Below, piece after piece: positions 62,321 through 64,000 of a stretch of DNA of 64,000 nucleotides. Under the pieces are notes generated by a model that was given only the letters and a program-made list of their open reading frames with translations, had not been told where the DNA came from and ran no database searches. This DNA is from Marinomonas profundi (GTDB lineage: Bacteria > Pseudomonadota > Gammaproteobacteria > Pseudomonadales > Marinomonadaceae), in the NCBI RefSeq assembly GCF_020694005.1, contig NZ_CP073013.1, positions 620,001 to 684,000 of the forward strand, read 5' to 3'. How positions within the stretch are numbered: position 1 is the stretch's first letter; every line of letters starts with the position of its first letter. The translations under genes were made by a program, and so were the position numbers.

Positions 62321-62983
62321 CTAAGCACCATAATAAAAAATGGCAAAGTAATGGCTTACCGTGCCTGAGAGGACAAACAAATGCCACACAAAATGGCCAT
62401 AGCGTAACCTTGAATCGAGTACAAAAAACACCACTCCCAAGGTATAAAGCACACCGCCTAACACTAACAATAGCAAGCCATTCGGCGCCATTAGAGCCAC
62501 TAACGGTTTAATCGCAATGACAATAAGCCAACCCAATACAACATACAAGGTGGTCGATAAAGCAGGATGCGACGCCTTGCCAAAGGCTTTAAGAGCCACA
62601 CCAATCAAGGCCAAGGTCCACACCGCGGCGAGCAAAGACCACCCCCAAACGCCCTCCAGAACCCCTAACGTAAAAGGGGTATAAGTCCCGGCAATAAGCA
62701 GGTATACCGCCGAGTGATCCAACACACAAAACAAGCGCTTAGTCTTCGGCAGTGTTTCAGGAATCGCGTGATACACCATAGAAGCAAGGTACAACAAAAT
62801 CATCGTGGCGGAGAAAATACTCACCCCAACGACAAAACCTACCTCAGCATTATTTACCGCACTAACAATTAAAAACGGCGTCCCCACAATAGCAGCAACG
62901 AACCCTAAACCATGACTGATACTGTTGGCAATTTCCTCACCTAACGACTGACCACGCTTCGAATCTGCAAGTCGATATTCCAT
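62321..62983 (-). CDS. trhA: Hemolysin III / PAQR-family membrane protein (TrhA, YqfA-like)
   Basis: A 220-residue protein with seven hydrophobic spans. The family features are GEEIANSISHGLGFVAAIVGTPFLI, ASMVYHAIPETLPKTKRLFCVLDHSAVYLLIAGTYTPF with the conserved His and Asp, and GHFVWHLFVLSGTVSHYFAIF with the HxxxH metal-site pattern. E. coli TrhA (YqfA) is linked to membrane-energetics and lipid effects; the hemolysin name is historical. GGGGGAGA precedes the ATG. No neighbour suggests a specific role. Confidence 0.9.
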   Translation of the reverse strand: MEYRLADSKRGQSLGEEIANSISHGLGFVAAIVGTPFLIVSAVNNAEVGFVVGVSIFSATMILLYLASMVYHAIPETLPKTKRLFCVLDHSAVYLLIAGTYTPFTLGVLEGVWGWSLLAAVWTLALIGVALKAFGKASHPALSTTLYVVLGWLIVIAIKPLVALMAPNGLLLLVLGGVLYTLGVVFFVLDSRLRYGHFVWHLFVLSGTVSHYFAIFYYGA

Positions 62984-63087
62984 TTTTTATCTCCCCCTAG
63001 AATCAAGGTTAAAAGCATGGAACAAACACCCCAATTAAACAACCCGCCCCAAGGGGCGAGGTATCGGTGTGTCATTCACGAACCCAC

Positions 63088-63125
63088 CGTCATTCCCGCG
63101 AAGGCGGAGTTTTTCAAGTTAGTTG
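63088..63125. repeat. Intergenic repeat with GCGAAGGCGG core
   Basis: CGTCATTCCCGCGAAGGCGG then GAGTTTTTCAAGTTAGTTG. Its second half, read in reverse, matches CAACTAACTTGAAAACTCCG at 46675-46694. It is adjacent to the 3' end of the amidohydrolase gene. Confidence 0.55.
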
Positions 63126-63136
63126 CCGCTAAACGA

Positions 63137-64000
63137 CTAGCTCGCCTCACACACCATGGGGGCCTGATAATCCAGATTCAACAATTTAAAGTAATTTTCC
63201 CCCAAGGCAATATGCCGAAACGCGTTATCATCCAAGTATTTCAGTATTCGGCTGGTCACGTCTAACTCTTGCTGATAGACATTAAAATTATTTCCCCTAA
63301 AGGCCACAAAATCCGAGCCGGGTAAAATTCGCTCAGCATAGTGGTTCATAAAATCCACGTACAAAGGCCGATTCCCCCATTGACTAAAGTAAGCGTCTTC
63401 TAAAATTCGCCATGAAATATCAATCAGCAAATTCGGGTATTGATCCAACAAACGCGACAAGATGGCAATATGTTCAGCCGCTGGCAGACTTTTTTGCTCG
63501 TAAGACAAGCCCATGTGCGCCCAAACAATTTTATTATCAGGATACAGGGCTAACGCTTGCTCCATTAGAGGCAAATACAAGGTAGGAGACTGATCATTCC
63601 CCAAGTCTGAGTGGATGGTAATGGGGTAATTTCGAGCCTTTAACTCCGCCATAAACCCAGCCCATTTGGTAATGTCTTTGGGGCTAGCGGCTTTATGACG
63701 ATTATTGAATTGGGCCTGTTTTACCAAATTCACTTCCCCCATCCAATGGAACAAACCGGGGTACTCCTTTTCATAAAGCTTCATCAGCTCAACCGTCGGT
63801 TCAGGGTCTGATAAATCAGTAAAGGTCATTGATAAGGTAAGGTGAAGATCATCCGGTTTGTATTCCAACATATTGGCCGCGTTGACAAAATCATTGCGCA
63901 CCGTAGGCGCTACCGGCGTACCAGGGCACTTTAAATAGTTAGAACAACGAGAATTCGCCGGCAGCATTTGTCCAATCCCATAAACATTGGCAAAGCGCAC
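63137..64000 (-). CDS. Amidohydrolase family protein, 5' end cut by window
   Basis: About 287 C-terminal residues of a TIM-barrel metal hydrolase are visible; the true start is beyond 64000, and the GTG at the window edge is probably an internal Val. YPITIHSDLGNDQSPTLYLPLMEQALALYPDNKIVWAHMGLS contains the HSD and WAHMG elements typical of amidohydrolase_2-type barrels, and VGEVNLVK-type GEVNLVKQAQFN precedes. The late FVAFRGNNFNVYQ and HIALGENYFKLLNLD are further barrel segments. The substrate is unknown. A Cys-containing N-terminal region (SRCSNYLKCPG) is unusual and may be metal- or disulphide-related. Confidence 0.75.
   Translation of the reverse strand: MRFANVYGIGQMLPANSRCSNYLKCPGTPVAPTVRNDFVNAANMLEYKPDDLHLTLSMTFTDLSDPEPTVELMKLYEKEYPGLFHWMGEVNLVKQAQFNNRHKAASPKDITKWAGFMAELKARNYPITIHSDLGNDQSPTLYLPLMEQALALYPDNKIVWAHMGLSYEQKSLPAAEHIAILSRLLDQYPNLLIDISWRILEDAYFSQWGNRPLYVDFMNHYAERILPGSDFVAFRGNNFNVYQQELDVTSRILKYLDDNAFRHIALGENYFKLLNLDYQAPMVCEAS

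Overview
This window looks like chromosomal core DNA of a marine gammaproteobacterium of the Oceanospirillales, most probably Marinomonas or a close relative. The evidence is gene order and protein resemblance (rarA-lolA-ftsK; aat-infA-clpA-clpS-cspD; rluE-nudJ-mnmA-hflD-icd-purB-roxA, as in Pseudomonas and E. coli), a monomeric isocitrate dehydrogenase, an ExaC-type aldehyde dehydrogenase and moderate GC. The genus is inference. No tRNA, rRNA, CRISPR array, IS element or prophage was recognised.

Layout. 1-5 kb (minus): ftsK, lolA and the 5' part of rarA. 5-12 kb: a small beta-barrel protein, aat, infA, then clpS-clpA (minus) and cspD. 11-20 kb (plus): RNA modification and housekeeping run rluE, nudJ, mnmA, hflD, icd, purB, roxA and a GNAT acetyltransferase. 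20-24 kb: FKBP isomerase, a Fur-box-preceded tiny membrane protein, a universal stress protein and topB with a LexA-like site at its start. 24-36 kb: transport and metabolism (LysE exporter, PiT phosphate permease, serine dehydratase, ExaC with a divergent AraC regulator, three unrelated MFS exporters). 36-44 kb: folE-folM pterin genes, a Tat-type dienelactone hydrolase, a PAP2 phosphatase-glycosyltransferase pair, pldA, and a VOC-ghrA-isomerase operon. 44-64 kb: a GGDEF/EAL protein, phoX, two chemoreceptors, ybiT, a yqjD-yqjE-like membrane operon next to paeA, small envelope and redox proteins, an EAL/XRE divergent pair, a hemolysin III family protein and a partial amidohydrolase.

How genes may work together. 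Three PHO-box-like sites (upstream of phoX, upstream of the PAP2-glycosyltransferase pair, and inverted upstream of pit) suggest that phosphate supply controls phosphatase secretion, possibly lipid or glycolipid remodelling, and the low-affinity phosphate permease. The XRE regulator and the EAL gene share a 186-bp intergenic region packed with 15-bp palindromes, one lying in the spacer of a near-consensus promoter for the EAL gene. AraC and exaC share a region with two tandem 21-bp half-sites. These regulatory circuits, rather than any novel gene cassette, are the most interesting content.

Many intergenic gaps hold copies of two short palindromic repeat families: a strict 59-bp REP-like element beginning TGTAGGCCTGAT, and a TGTAGGTCG hairpin. 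No REP-associated transposase gene is in the window. Several genes appear to start at TTG (lolA, ftsK, nudJ, one MFS gene, ybiT), so database starts at downstream ATGs may be wrong.
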